From Deltaproteobacteria bacterium (GTDB lineage Bacteria; Myxococcota_A; UBA9160; UBA6930): a DNA stretch of 64,000 nucleotides. The notes below the pieces were generated by a model. The model searched no databases. It was not told the DNA's origin and worked only from the letters and a program-made list of their open reading frames with translations. This document shows, piece by piece, positions 49,541 through 59,923 of the stretch. The stretch spans positions 85,237-149,236 of the forward strand of contig VGRF01000009.1 in NCBI GenBank assembly GCA_016875395.1, written 5' to 3'. Every line of letters begins with the position of its first letter. Position 1 is the stretch's first letter. A program made the translations under genes and the position numbers.

Positions 49541-50853
49541 GTGAACCTCGATCCCCGAGCAGCTCGAGACGCAGCGCCGGTCTCCGAGCGCGAGTTCGAG
49601 CGCGTGTATCGGGAGGAGCACGGGCGCGTGCTCGCGACCGTGGCGCGAGTCGTTGTGGATCTCGCGCGGGCAGAGGAGCTCGTGCAGGAGGCTTGGCTGC
49701 GGGCGGTGGAGCATTGGCCGCGGGAGGGGGCGCCGGAAAAGCCGGGTGCTTGGCTCGTCACCGCGGCGCGGCGGCTCGCGATCGACGCGTGGCGGCGCGA
49801 GGCGGTGGCGAAGCGCGAGGCGGAGCGTGCGCGCGCGGAGTCGACTCCGCCGAGCGAGGTGGACGCGCAGCTCGACGCGGCGCTGGCTCCCGAGTTGTTA
49901 CGGGACGACCCGCTGCGGCTGATGTTCGCGTGCTGCCATCCGCTGCTCCCGCGCGACGCCCAGGTGGCGCTCACGCTGCACACGCTCGGTGGGCTCACGG
50001 TGCCCGAGATCGCACGCGCGTTCCTCGCCGACGAGCGCGCCATCGCGCAGCGTCTCGTGCGCGCGAAACGCACGCTGCGCGCGCGCAAGGTCGCGTTCCG
50101 CGTGCCGAGCGCGTACGAGCTGCCCGCGCGCATGCCGGTGGTGCTCGACGTGCTCTACCTCGTGTTCAACGAGGGCTACGCCGCGAGCGCGGGCGACGCG
50201 CTCGTGCGCCGCGAGCTGTGCGACGAAGCCCTGCGCCTCGCGCGCCTCGTGGCGGACGCGCTGCCGGGCGCCGAGGCGCTCGCGCTTGCTGGCGCTGTTC
50301 GAGCTGCAGGCGTCGCGCCTCGCCGCGCGCGTCGACGCGAGCGGGCGCGCGCTCACGCTCGAGCAACAGGACCGCTCGCGCTGGGACCGCGCGCGCATCG
50401 AGGCCGGGTTCGCGGCGCTCGCGCGTGCGCGGCGTGCGCCGCGGCCGGGCGCTTTTCTGCTGCAAGCCGAGATCGCGGCGTGTCACGCGCGCGCGCAGCT
50501 TCGCGCGCACGAACTGGCGCCGCATCGTGAGTTGTTACGACGCGCTGCTCGCGCAGAATCTCTCGCCCGTCGTCGCACTGAACCGCGTCATCGCGGTCAG
50601 CTATCGCGACGGCGCCGACGCCGGGCTCGCCGCCCTCGACGCGCTGCGCTTCGAGTCGCGCTTGCGCGGCTACCCGTACCTCGCCGCCACGCGCGCGGAT
50701 CTGCTGAGGCGCGCGCGGCGCTGGAGCGAGGCCGCCGCCGAGTTCGCGCGGGCCGAACGCGCGATGCGCACGCCCGCGGAGCGCGCGCTGATGGCGGGGC
50801 GACGCGCGGAGTGCCTGCGCGCCTCGCTTGCGACGCCTAGCCCACTCGCCTAA
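49541..50853 (+). pseudogene. ECF42-type RNA polymerase sigma factor, disrupted by two frameshifts
   Basis: The GTG start gives sigma region 2 (VYREEHGRVLATVARVVVDL, EELVQEAWLRAV), region 4 (LTLHTLGGLTVPEIARAFL) and the ECF42-specific C-terminal domain (VLYLVFNEGYAASAGD). The frame is lost near 50287, where one extra C in GCGCTTGCTGG would explain it; homologous sequence continues as LALFELQASRLAARVDASG and QQDRSRWDRARIEAGFAAL in the next frame. It shifts again near 50500 in a GC dinucleotide run, and ends with SCYDALLAQNLSPVVALNR in the third frame to a stop at 50853. Either a decaying gene or two sequencing/assembly errors in GC-rich DNA. Confidence 0.85.
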
Positions 50854-50891
50854 AACCCGCGCCTTCCGGCCGGCGATTCATGCGCCGTTTC

Positions 50892-50967
50892 GGGGCGTTA
50901 GCTCAGTTGGTAGAGCGCCGTGTTCACACCGCGGAGGTCACAGGTTCGAGCCCTGTACGCCCCACCA
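50892..50967 (+). tRNA. tRNA-Val (anticodon CAC)
   Basis: Full cloverleaf: acceptor GGGGCGT/ACGCCCC, D arm GCTC-GAGC, anticodon stem CCGTG/CGCGG with one G-T pair and loop TTCACAC, T arm ACAGG-TTCGAGC-CCTGT, discriminator A and encoded CCA. Confidence 0.96.
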
Positions 50968-51069
50968 GTTCCCCACGCTCCTGGCGCCCTCACCATTGGG
51001 CTGGCCGAGCGCAAGCTCGGCTCTGCGTGAACGCATCAGGCGCGGCCGCGAAAGATCAGGAGGATTCGC

Positions 51070-52353
51070 ATGAGCGGCGCTGAGGCGCTTCGCGTTCAGG
51101 GTACGGTCGCGCCCGGGTTCGAGTCGGTTCGCGCGCTCTACGAGCACGAGATGCGCACGATGGCCGAGCACCACACGCAGCTGTGCGTGTACCACCGCGG
51201 CGAGCGCGTGGTCGATCTGTGGGCGGCGCCCGAGGGCGACGCGTTTTCACCCGACTCGCTCGTGAACGTCTTCAGCAGCGGCAAGAGCCTCGAGGCGATC
51301 GCGATGGCGTACCTCGTGGGCCGCGGGCTGCTCGATTACGGCGCGCCCGTCGCGCGTTATTGGCCCGAGTTCGCGGCGAACGGGAAGGGCGAGCTCACCG
51401 TTGCGGACGTGCTGCGGCACGAAGGCGGCATGGCCGCGTTTCAGTCCTCGCTCGACGCGGACGACTTGGTGCCCGCACGCCTCAAGCAGAACAAAGTGGG
51501 CGCGGTCATCGAAGCGCACGCGCTCCGCTATCCGACGGGTGGCCGCGGGAGGCGCGAGTACCACGCGATCACGCGCGGCTGGATCCTGAACGAGGTGTTC
51601 CGGCGCGTCGATCCCGCGCGTCGCACGATGGGCGAGTTCTACGACGAAGAGGTCCGCCGCCCGCTCGAGGCCGACGTGATCATCGGAGTGCGCGAAGCGG
51701 AGCTCGGGCGCATCGTGAAGGTGAAGCCGCTCGGTCTGCTCTTCTTGTTCCTCCAAAGCCTCTTGCCCAAGGCCCTCGGTCGCAAGATCAAGCACCACTT
51801 CTTCCACACGCTCGGCCGGCTCTTGCGATTGCTTCCGGGCTTCCGTCACTCGACGATCCGCGGCGCGCCGCCGGCGTACAAGGGCATGACGGGTCTCGGC
51901 TTCTTCAACGAGCGCAGCGTCGCGCTGGGCGAGACGCCGTCGGCCGGCGCGAAGTGCTCCGCGCGCGGGCTCGCGAAGCTCGCGGCGGTGATGGCGGGCC
52001 GCGGGCGCTTCGCCGGCCGCGAGGTCGTGAGCGAGGCGGGGTGGAAGGCGATGCACGACGCGCCCGTCGAGGCGTTCATGGGCTTCGCGCCGACGGCCTT
52101 CACGCAAGGCGGCGTCAACCGCTTCGCCGCGGTGGACCCGAATGCACCGGAGCTCGCGCGCGCCTTCAACATCGGGCGCGAGGGTTACTACGGCTGGATG
52201 GGCCTCGGCGGCTCGATTTTCCAGTGGCACCCCGAACGCGAGATCGGCTTCGCGTTCGTGCCGACGGCGCTCCACGTGCTCGACCTGCTCAACGAGCGCG
52301 GGAAGCTGTACCAGGCGGAAGTGGTGCGCTGCGTCGAGCGGCTGGAGACGTGA
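51070..52353 (+). CDS. Serine hydrolase, beta-lactamase class C/esterase EstB-like
   Basis: 427 residues, no signal peptide. The catalytic SxxK motif lies in NVFSSGKSLEAIAM (about residue 74), and the tyrosine may be in RREYHAITRGW. GEYYGWMGLGGSIFQWHP-type residues near the C-terminus (EGYYGWMGLGG) take the place of the KTG region. Such proteins hydrolyse esters or amides; substrate unknown. An AGGAGG site precedes the ATG. It lies 100 bp after tRNA-Val. Confidence 0.85.
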   Translation: MSGAEALRVQGTVAPGFESVRALYEHEMRTMAEHHTQLCVYHRGERVVDLWAAPEGDAFSPDSLVNVFSSGKSLEAIAMAYLVGRGLLDYGAPVARYWPEFAANGKGELTVADVLRHEGGMAAFQSSLDADDLVPARLKQNKVGAVIEAHALRYPTGGRGRREYHAITRGWILNEVFRRVDPARRTMGEFYDEEVRRPLEADVIIGVREAELGRIVKVKPLGLLFLFLQSLLPKALGRKIKHHFFHTLGRLLRLLPGFRHSTIRGAPPAYKGMTGLGFFNERSVALGETPSAGAKCSARGLAKLAAVMAGRGRFAGREVVSEAGWKAMHDAPVEAFMGFAPTAFTQGGVNRFAAVDPNAPELARAFNIGREGYYGWMGLGGSIFQWHPEREIGFAFVPTALHVLDLLNERGKLYQAEVVRCVERLET

Positions 52354-52362
52354 CGGCGCGGG

Positions 52363-53991
52363 TCATCCCGCCAGCTCCTTCTCGATCCGCTCGCGCAGCT
52401 TGAACTTCTGGATCTTCGTCGCCGACATCGGCCAGTCGTCGACGAAGCGCACGAAGCGCGGAACTTTGAAGCTCGCGATCTTGCCGCGGCAGAACTCGAT
52501 CAGCTCGGACTCGCTCGCGGCGTGGCCAGGCCGCAGCTGCACGAAGGCGGCGGCGACCTCGCCGTACTTCGCGTCGGGCGCGGCGACGATCTGCGCGAGC
52601 AGCACGGCGGGGTGCGTCTGCAGGAAGCCCTCGATCTCCACCGCGGCGACGTTCTCGCCGCCGACCTTGAGCATGTCCTTGGTGCGCCCGAGGTAGGCGA
52701 TGCGGCCCTCGGCATCGAGCGTGCCGAGATCGCCGGTGTGGAACCAGCCCTCGGCGTCGAACGCCTCGGCGTTCTTCTCGGGCGACTTGTAGTACCCGTC
52801 GAACAGGCAGTACCCGCGGATGCAGAGCTCGCCGCGCGCGCCGGCGGGCAATGCCGCGTTCGTCGCGGGATCGCGCACCGAGACCTCGATGCCGGCGAAC
52901 GGGCGGCCCGCCGTGGTCGCGCGCGTCTCGGCGTCGTCGCCCGGCTCGCTGAACGCGGTCACGCCCCCGGCTTCGGTGAGGCCGTAGGCTGTGATGTGCT
53001 TCGCGAACGGCAGCGCTGCGTGGAATTGCCGTAACAAGTCGGGCGGGCCGACGTTGTTCATCAGCCGGAAGTGCAGCTCGCGCGCGTCGAACTCGGGATG
53101 CGAGAGCAGCGCCTGCGTGATCGTCGGGAACGCCGCGAAGTTCACCGTGGCGCGCTCGTCGCGCAGGTATCGCAGCGCGAGGCCGGGCTCGAAGCGCTCC
53201 ATCGAGAGCAGCGCGGCGCCGGCGTCGAGGCAGGCGAGCAGCGGCAGCACGAAGCTCATGTGGAACATCGGCAGCGGGTCCCACATGCGATCCGCGCGCG
53301 TCAGCTCGAAGCGCGTGCGGCCCGCCTCGAGCGCGGTGCGCACGAGCGCCTCGTGCGTGAGCGGGCAGCCCTTCGGCATCGCCGTGGTGCCCGACGTGTA
53401 CATCATCAGCGCGATGTCGCGGACGGCGACGCGCGCGCGGCGGCGTGCGATCTCCTCCGCGCTGACGAGAGAGCGCGCCGCGCGGAAGCGCGCCTCGGGC
53501 AGCAGCGCGCGCGTCGGATTCTCCCCTAACAACACGACGGCGCGCAGCTTCGGCGCTTCCGGCAGCGCGAGCGCCGCGGGATCGCTCGCGCCCGCGAGCG
53601 AGGGCAGCGCCTCTTCGAGCAGCGCCACGAAGTCGACGTGCTCTTCGATGCGGTCGGTCGTGACGAGCACGCGCAGGTCCGCGTTCTCGACGACGTAGCC
53701 GAGCTCGCGCGCCTTGTACCGCGCGTTGATCGGCACGGCCCAGGCGCCGAGCAGCGCGCACGCGAGCAGCAAATCCACGAACTCGGCGCAGTTCGGCAGC
53801 AGGATCCCGACGTGATCGCCCTTGCCGACGCCGAGCCCCGCGAGCGAGCGCGCCGCGTCGACCGCGCGCGCATCGAGCTCGGCGAACAAAGTCGCGCGCC
53901 CAGGGAACCTGAGCGCGATGTCGCTCGGCGCGCGCTCCGCCGCGCGCGCGAGCAGCGCACCCACGCTGTAGACCTCGGTGAAGCTCGGCAC
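52363..53991 (-). CDS. Acyl-CoA synthetase (AMP-binding enzyme)
   Basis: 542 residues. P-loop LMMYTSGTTAMPKGCPLTHE, A5 motif AYGLTEAGG, A7 GWFHTGDLGTLDAEG, A8 RTKDMLKVGGENVAAVEIE and a catalytic Lys near the end (PMSATKIQKFKLRERIEKEL). It activates a carboxylic acid to acyl-AMP and then CoA thioester. The acid cannot be told; nearby SDR and VOC genes hint at a degradation pathway (inference). Convergent with the serine hydrolase gene. Confidence 0.92.
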   Translation of the reverse strand: MPSFTEVYSVGALLARAAERAPSDIALRFPGRATLFAELDARAVDAARSLAGLGVGKGDHVGILLPNCAEFVDLLLACALLGAWAVPINARYKARELGYVVENADLRVLVTTDRIEEHVDFVALLEEALPSLAGASDPAALALPEAPKLRAVVLLGENPTRALLPEARFRAARSLVSAEEIARRRARVAVRDIALMMYTSGTTAMPKGCPLTHEALVRTALEAGRTRFELTRADRMWDPLPMFHMSFVLPLLACLDAGAALLSMERFEPGLALRYLRDERATVNFAAFPTITQALLSHPEFDARELHFRLMNNVGPPDLLRQFHAALPFAKHITAYGLTEAGGVTAFSEPGDDAETRATTAGRPFAGIEVSVRDPATNAALPAGARGELCIRGYCLFDGYYKSPEKNAEAFDAEGWFHTGDLGTLDAEGRIAYLGRTKDMLKVGGENVAAVEIEGFLQTHPAVLLAQIVAAPDAKYGEVAAAFVQLRPGHAASESELIEFCRGKIASFKVPRFVRFVDDWPMSATKIQKFKLRERIEKELAG

Positions 53992-54321
53992 GTCGCGACT
54001 CTATCCCGCTGGGCGCCGGCGCGTCGCGCTCCGCTTGCGGAGTCGCGCTTCTCAGCCCGCCGAAATCCCAGGGCCCGCGGTGAACGAGCAGGGCGGCGCG
54101 CAGCACCGGCCACGCCGGTGTGGGCGCGATGGGCAGGCGCCAGCGATCCAGCGCGCGCCGCAGCTCGGGCGACAGACGTTCCGACGATCCAGCGCCGCAG
54201 TCGCCCGCGCTCGATGGTTTCCACGCGCCGAGCTGTGCGGCGCAACGTGCGGGACGGCGGGCCAACGCGGGCTCGCCCAGCGCGCGGCTCGGGCTTCCTC
54301 GCTAGCTTGCCGCGCCTGCGT
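53992..54321. other. 330-bp gap before tRNA-Arg without a confident gene
   Basis: An open minus-strand frame (54265 to about 53992) reads protein-like in places (LSPELRRALDRWRLPIAPTP, then WPVLRAALLVHRGPWDF) but has no proper stop before running into the synthetase gene in a shifted frame, and no family was recognised. It may be a remnant. Confidence 0.4.
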
Positions 54322-54399
54322 GGTCCCGTAGCTCAGTTGGATTAGAGCGCGAGCCTCCGAAGCTCGAGGTCGCTGGTTCGAGCCCAGCCGGGATCACCA
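54322..54399 (+). tRNA. tRNA-Arg (anticodon CCG)
   Basis: Acceptor GGTCCCG/CGGGATC (one G-T pair), D arm GCTC-GAGC with AGTTGGATTA loop, anticodon stem CGAGC/GCTCG with loop CTCCGAA, T arm GCTGG-TTCGAGC-CCAGC, discriminator A and encoded CCA. It marks the left border of the accessory stretch. Confidence 0.96.
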
Positions 54400-54567
54400 T
54401 CCACGCCCGCGGAGGCGCCAGCTGCGGAAACTCGCGGGTCGGCGCAACCGAGGAGATCGAGGTCGCCGCGCGCGTCCGGAAGCACGTGCGCATCACCGCG
54501 CAGCGCTCCGAGATCCCCGCCTGCCGCTTCACGTCCGCCTGACTCATCCGGAGCGTCCTCGTCCTGA

Positions 54568-55122
54568 CTACCAGTTGGTCTTGCGGATGAGGTCCGTCTT
54601 TCCATCCCAGGCGTAGTGGGCAGCTTTCCATTCATTGAAGTTGCGCCGCGAGTTCGGATTCTCCGTGTACAGCTCAACGAAGCAGCCGAGCAGCGCGCGC
54701 GCGTCCACGTACGACACCATAAATCGCCCGCCGACGGCAATCTCCGTCACCGACGGGTAGCCCGCCGCTTCGAACCGCGCCTTTTCCACGCTCACATCCG
54801 GCAGACAGATCGCGACGTGATGCAATCCCGTCTGTTCGCGGGTGTACATGTCGCGATAGATCGACGGTGTGTCGTCATGCTGTTCGATCAGCTGGATGTG
54901 GTGGTCCGGCCCGCACTGGCCCCACGCGTAGGTGAGATCGGGGTGCGAGGGAGCGCCGCGATACGTCTCCACGAAACCCGGCCGTTCCTTGGCGAAGAAG
55001 TGGCGGTCCATGAAGAACGGACCAGCCCCGAACATCTGCGCCCACTTCGCGCAGGCAGCATCGATGTCGGGCACGTAGTAGGCGTACTGTTCGATGGGGT
55101 AACGCAGGAAGCGGTGGTTCAT
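54568..55122 (-). CDS. VOC family protein (glyoxalase/methylmalonyl-CoA epimerase-like)
   Basis: 184 residues. YPIEQYAYYVPDIDAACAKW opens the first module and TGLHHVAICLPDVSVEKARF the second; His and Glu in HHVAI and CFVELYTEN are likely metal ligands. GGAGAG precedes the ATG at 55122. Substrate unknown. 168 bp separate it from tRNA-Arg, with nothing recognised between. Confidence 0.85.
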   Translation of the reverse strand: MNHRFLRYPIEQYAYYVPDIDAACAKWAQMFGAGPFFMDRHFFAKERPGFVETYRGAPSHPDLTYAWGQCGPDHHIQLIEQHDDTPSIYRDMYTREQTGLHHVAICLPDVSVEKARFEAAGYPSVTEIAVGGRFMVSYVDARALLGCFVELYTENPNSRRNFNEWKAAHYAWDGKTDLIRKTNW

Positions 55123-55186
55123 CACTGTCTCTCCCGAGCACCGACTCAGGTCAGGAATCGAGTTCGGCGCAGTCCGCGATCGAGCT

Positions 55187-56387
55187 CTACTCGCGCACCT
55201 CTTCGAGCTTCTCCCACTTCCTCTCGTTCAGGGCCTCGTCGAGGTTGGGGTCGTAGTCGGGAAGCCGGGTGCCGATGTACTCACCGTCGCTGTTCATCCA
55301 GTACTCGTTCGCCCCGCTGTCGACCTTGTAGTGCTGGCCGGTTTCCGGGTTCACGACCTGCGTGCGCTCGGTGATCGTGTCGACGAAGCGCTCGTGGGCT
55401 TTGTCGGAGGCGGCGTTGCGCGCCTGCCAGCCCTCCATGAGGGCGTCGTGCGCGGCCTGGCTCCTGTTCTGGAACGCGCGCTGGCTGGCCTCGAAGCTCG
55501 CCCAGTTCTGGCGCATGCGCTGTTCGTGCTCCGCCCAGCTCCGGCCCGCCTTCTCCATCTCGAGTCGGTTGTACGCGGCGATCGGCTCGAGCGCGTAGCG
55601 CGCGCGCCAGGCCGAAGATCAGCTGAGTCTGCGCTCGGGCGAAGACCTCCCGCTCGGCTTCGAGACCCGTCGACCAGTAGGCCCACGTCTGCAGCTCTGC
55701 GCTCTCGCTGACCGACAGGTGCACCAAGAGGAAGAAGGGCCTGCCGTTCGCCGACTCCCACTCGCTGCCGATGGCAAAGTTCTTCGACTGGGTGGGCACG
55801 ACCTTGAACAGTTGATCGCTGTACCACTGATCGATCCGCGCCACTTCTTCGATTGCGAAGGAGCGCAGGAGGCGATGGCCGCTCTGCTGGCCCCAGGGCA
55901 CGATGTCCTGCTGCACGACTGCGTCGACCCCGGGAAAGGCGCGCAGCTGCTGGCCGCCTTGTCGGTAGATCTGCTGCATCTGCGGGTCAGCGGTGAACAT
56001 GAAGCTGCTCACCGGAAAATTCGTGATCGAGATTCCGTCCGGCCACGTGATCGACGGCTGACCCGGTCCGCTCGCTGCGTTCTGCTTCCAGCCCGCCGGG
56101 AACGGCATTTCCACGATCAGCGTTCCGTTGCCGTCGCGAAGGGGAAGCATCTTCAGCTTCTCCCAGCCGCCTGGTTTTGTGGCGCGCTCCGGCTCCGCGG
56201 AGGCCGCGGCGACCGCAGCAATTGGGGCGACCGGGGCGACCGCCGGCTCACTCGGCGCCGCGGTCGGAGCTGCCGCGCTCGTGTCCGCGGCGTTGGCGAC
56301 ATCGTCCTGCCCGCAGCCTCGAATCCAGAACGAGAACGCCAGCAGGAGAGTGCAAGCGGAAGGCGAACTCAACGCTCGAACGATCAT
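55187..56387 (-). pseudogene. Unknown lipoprotein gene broken by one frameshift
   Basis: The ATG at 56387 (GGAG upstream) encodes a lipoprotein-like signal ending IRGC (Cys about residue 25), an Ala/Pro-rich linker, then a conserved-looking body (WEKLKMLPLRDGNGTLIVEM, GPGQPSITWPDGISITNFPV). Near 55600, in a GCGCGCGC run, the frame is lost. Sequence continues one frame over as RYALEPIAAYNRLEMEKAGR and a helical Gln/Glu-rich tail (HEQRMRQNWASFEASQRAF) to a stop at 55187. No family recognised. A single indel in a GC run also fits an assembly error. Confidence 0.75.
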
Positions 56388-56537
56388 CGCACGACTCCGT
56401 TTCGCAGCTTCGCACACGGTCAAGGCAACTCCGTCCGCACCGCGCGCAAGCGCCTGGCGTTGATTCCGAAAATCGCGCGTCAGCTCCCGTGTGCGAGGCG
56501 CCCCTGCTCACCGAGTCGCTGTCGCACCTGGCTGGGC

Positions 56538-58889
56538 GTGACAAGCACCACCAACGGCGGCACGATCCGCATTCGCGGCATGGGCACCTCGGGCAACAAC
56601 CCGGGCCTCGAGTCGGCGGTGGGCTCGTTCATCGACGGCGTCTACCGCAGCCGGGCGGGCCTCGCGCTGCAAGATCTGATCGACGTCGAGCGCGTCGAGA
56701 TCCTGCGCGGGCCGCAGGGGACGCTGTTCGGAAAGAACACCTCGGCCGGGCTGATTCACATCATCACGAAGCAGCCCGAGTTCACCTGGGGTGGGCACGT
56801 GCAGGGCACGGTCGGCAACCTCGACCTGCGCAAAGTGCAGGGCAGCGTGACCGGTCCGCTGATCGCCGAGTCCCTCGCGTTCCGCCTCGCCGGCTCCTTT
56901 CACATCCGCGACGGCTACTACGACGACATCGACACCCGCGACACCTTCGCCGACCGCGACCGCTGGGCGCTCAAGGGCCAGCTCCTGTTCACGCCGACCG
57001 AGAGCCTCGACTTCCGCTTCATCGCCGACTACACGAAGATGCGCGAACACTGCTGCCCGGCCGTGTACTCGGTCGTCGGTCGCAACGCCAAACACGTCGT
57101 CGACATGGGCGGAGACATCTTCGGCGGGAGCCTGGACGGCGCGATCGTCCCGCTGCTTCAGGGCGGCGGATGGTCCACTGCATTCCGTAACAACGACAGC
57201 CTGCGCGTGGGCACCAACACGGATCCATTCGAGGACGTGAACGATTGGGGCCTCTCGCTCGAGACGAACTGGGATCTCGACGTGGTGGAGGTGAAGAGCA
57301 TCCTCGCCCATCGGCAGACCGACATCTCACGCGGCCAGGACATCGACTTCACCAACATCGACATCCTGATGCCAGGCGTCACCGACGAGAAGTGGGAGAA
57401 CTACAGCCTCGAGGTTCAGCTCTCCGGGCTCGTCGAAGCAGTCCGTCTCGACTGGGTGTTCGGCTTGTACGCCTACGCAGAAGATCTGACCAACAACCAG
57501 CGAGTGCTGATCGGGAGCCAAGGTCCGAACTACATCGGCCGGCTCGTCGCGCAGGCGACGGCTCCGGCTCTTCAGATTCCGTTCGAGACTCGGTTCAATC
57601 CGGGGGAGGGACGAACCACCGCGCTCGCGCAGGACAACAAGGGTTACTCGTTCTTCACCCACAACATCTTTCACGTGACGGACAAGCTCGATCTCACGAT
57701 CGGCGCGCGATACAGCTGGGAACGCAAGGAAGGCTCGGGGCTCCAAGGGGCAACGCCGGTGGGACAGATCTTCAGCGCGCCGTTCTGCGATCGAATCACG
57801 AGCTTCGTGGGCGGCGGCGCGCCGCTTCGCAACGCGGTCGGCCTGAATCTGCGCACCACACTCGGCAACACGTGCGACAACTTCAGCTGGTCACGTCAGT
57901 ACGAGAGAGACGACTGGACCGGCACGCTGCAGCTCGGCTATCGGCTGACGGAGGAGCTGAACGTTTACGCGAGCGTGTCGCGCGGCTTCAAATCCGGCGG
58001 GTACAACCTCGACGCCGAGGCCTTCAACTGCATTCCGTCGGGGCTCGCGACCGCGCCGCCGGCCCCAGGCGACGTGGTTTCGGGGGCCATCACCTGCACT
58101 CCGGACGACCGCACAGCCTTCGACCCGGAGTTCTCGGACGCCTATGAGCTCGGCGTCAAGTCGACGTGGTTCGACGGACGACTGGTCGCGAACCTCGCCG
58201 TGTTTCACACCGACTTCAAAGGCTTCCAGCTCAATCAGTTCACCGGCTTCGGCTTCATCATCCGCAACGTTCCGAACGTCGAGTCCGACGGCGCGGAGCT
58301 GGAGCTCACCGCGTTTCCCTTCGAGGGGATGATCAGCAGCCTCTCGATCACTTACGCGGACACCCGATACGGCCACGACGACGTCTGCTTCCGCCTGAAC
58401 CGGCCCGACCTCTCCGTCAACCGCTGCCCCGGCGAGTCGAACGCGATCTCGGGCTGCGAAGACGACCCGCCGCTGGGAACGCCCTCGTCCCCGTGCTTCG
58501 TGTTCCCGACCAACCAGATCGCGAACGGGCACCGCCTCACGCACGCACCCGCGTGGACCGGAAGCCTCCAGCTCTCGCTGCAGCGCCCGCTCTTCGACAC
58601 GGGCTGGTCTTGGTACGGAGGCGGCAACGTCTACTACCGCGGGCGGCACAAGACCTCGACCGACCTCGACGAGCTGAAGGACGAGGAGGCGCACTGGAAG
58701 CTGAACATCCAGGGCGGCGTCCGCTCGCCGGACGAGCGCCTCGACCTCCAGTTCTGGATGAACAACGTGACCGACGACATCTCGACGACGATCGCCTTCG
58801 ACACCGTCTTCCAGGCTGGCAGCTTCAGCGCCTTCAAGGGGCAGCCGCGCACCTACGGCGTGACCGCCACCTACCACTTCGGCGAATAG
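56538..58889 (+). pseudogene. TonB-dependent receptor, 5'-truncated
   Basis: The 783 residues read from GTG 56538 start in the middle of the plug domain (GGTIRIRGMGTSGNNPGLES, then DLIDVERVEILRGPQGTLFG) and end with a normal barrel C-terminus (PRTYGVTATYHFGE). Signal peptide, TonB box and the first part of the plug (roughly 80-100 residues) are missing; the frame is open further upstream but that sequence is antisense to the neighbouring lipoprotein gene and not receptor-like. A one-base change near 56530 (APG-like residues in another frame) suggests decay there. If not rescued by another start, the receptor cannot be exported. Confidence 0.8.
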
Positions 58890-59020
58890 CTCCGCGCGCG
58901 CTCTCTCAATCATCGCGGGAGTCGTTTGCCTTTGACTTCTGCGCAACTCGCTGCGCCCGGCTTCCGAGCAGGCTCACCACCCCACTGCGATAGCGTCGAC
59001 GACCTTCGAGGAGTCGCGCG

Positions 59021-59902
59021 ATGCAGTCGCCTCTCGCTACCGCCGAGCCGGCACGAGCGCCGCGGGTCGGCATCGATCTCGCGTTCGGGAAGCCCGGCGC
59101 TGCGCCCGTCGTGTCGGACGAGTGGCGCGTCGCGGGCTGGCGGCTGCGCTTCGCGCGGCTCGGCGCGAATCAGTCGCTCGCGTTCTCCGCCGAGAGCGCC
59201 GCGCGCACGTACGTCAAGGTGATTACGGGCTCGCTCGTAGAGCCGAGCGCGCAGCCGTTTCCGCCCGCGCGAGAGGTGCGCAGCACGCTCTGCTCGCGCG
59301 AAGCAATTCGAGCGGGAGGCGAGGGCGCGTGGGTCGCCCTGTTCGTCGAGACGGCCGCAGTCGCCGCGAACGTGCGCGCCATGTCGGATCTCACGTTCGC
59401 GGGGCCGCACGCTGCGCAGCTCGCGTGGCAATCGTTCGCGGAGCGCTTTCGCGGCATCACCCCCTACTTCGATGGCGCCGACGCGCACATCGCGCGCGGG
59501 TTTCATCTGCTCGACGAGGCCGGCGCGCACGTGGCGTACGTGATGTTCTGGACGGCGGGGAAGGGCGTCGACCTCTCGACGCACGACCACGGGAACGCGC
59601 CCAGCGCGGCGGTGCCGACCTTCGCCGAGGTGCATTGGGTGCTGAACAACGGCACGGGCGCGGGCGGCATGTACACGACCTCGGCGCCCGGCGCGAAAGA
59701 CCGCGAGCGCGTCGCCATGGCGCGCGGCACCGAGCACGGCGCGTTCTTTCGCACGAGGGCCGACGGCACGCCGCAGCTGCGCGCGAACGGCGCGGTGGAC
59801 TATCCGTGGCACGGTTGGCAGGCGGGCAGCGATGGCGGACCGGGGCAGGCGTACGACTTCGTGTGCGCGTTCGAGATCAATCCGGACTTCGTTCGCCTGT
59901 GA
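59021..59902 (+). CDS. Conserved protein of unknown function, His-rich cupin-like
   Basis: 293 residues, no signal peptide. The C-terminal half has His-rich strands that look cupin-like (LSTHDHGNAPSAAVPTFAEV, RGTEHGAFFRTRADG, YPWHGWQAGSDGG). The N-terminal half has a second beta-rich module (WRLRFARLGANQSLAFSAES, ARTYVKVITGSLVEP). A bicupin metal enzyme is possible, but no family is claimed. GAGGAG precedes the ATG; an SDR gene follows after 21 bp, so the two probably work together. Confidence 0.6.
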   Translation: MQSPLATAEPARAPRVGIDLAFGKPGAAPVVSDEWRVAGWRLRFARLGANQSLAFSAESAARTYVKVITGSLVEPSAQPFPPAREVRSTLCSREAIRAGGEGAWVALFVETAAVAANVRAMSDLTFAGPHAAQLAWQSFAERFRGITPYFDGADAHIARGFHLLDEAGAHVAYVMFWTAGKGVDLSTHDHGNAPSAAVPTFAEVHWVLNNGTGAGGMYTTSAPGAKDRERVAMARGTEHGAFFRTRADGTPQLRANGAVDYPWHGWQAGSDGGPGQAYDFVCAFEINPDFVRL

Positions 59903-59923
59903 GCGAAAGACGAGGAGAGCACG

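Noticed and set aside
54400..54567. Integrase or phage attachment remnant behind tRNA-Arg
   Set aside because: No integrase-like residues and no duplicated tRNA 3' end were found in the window.
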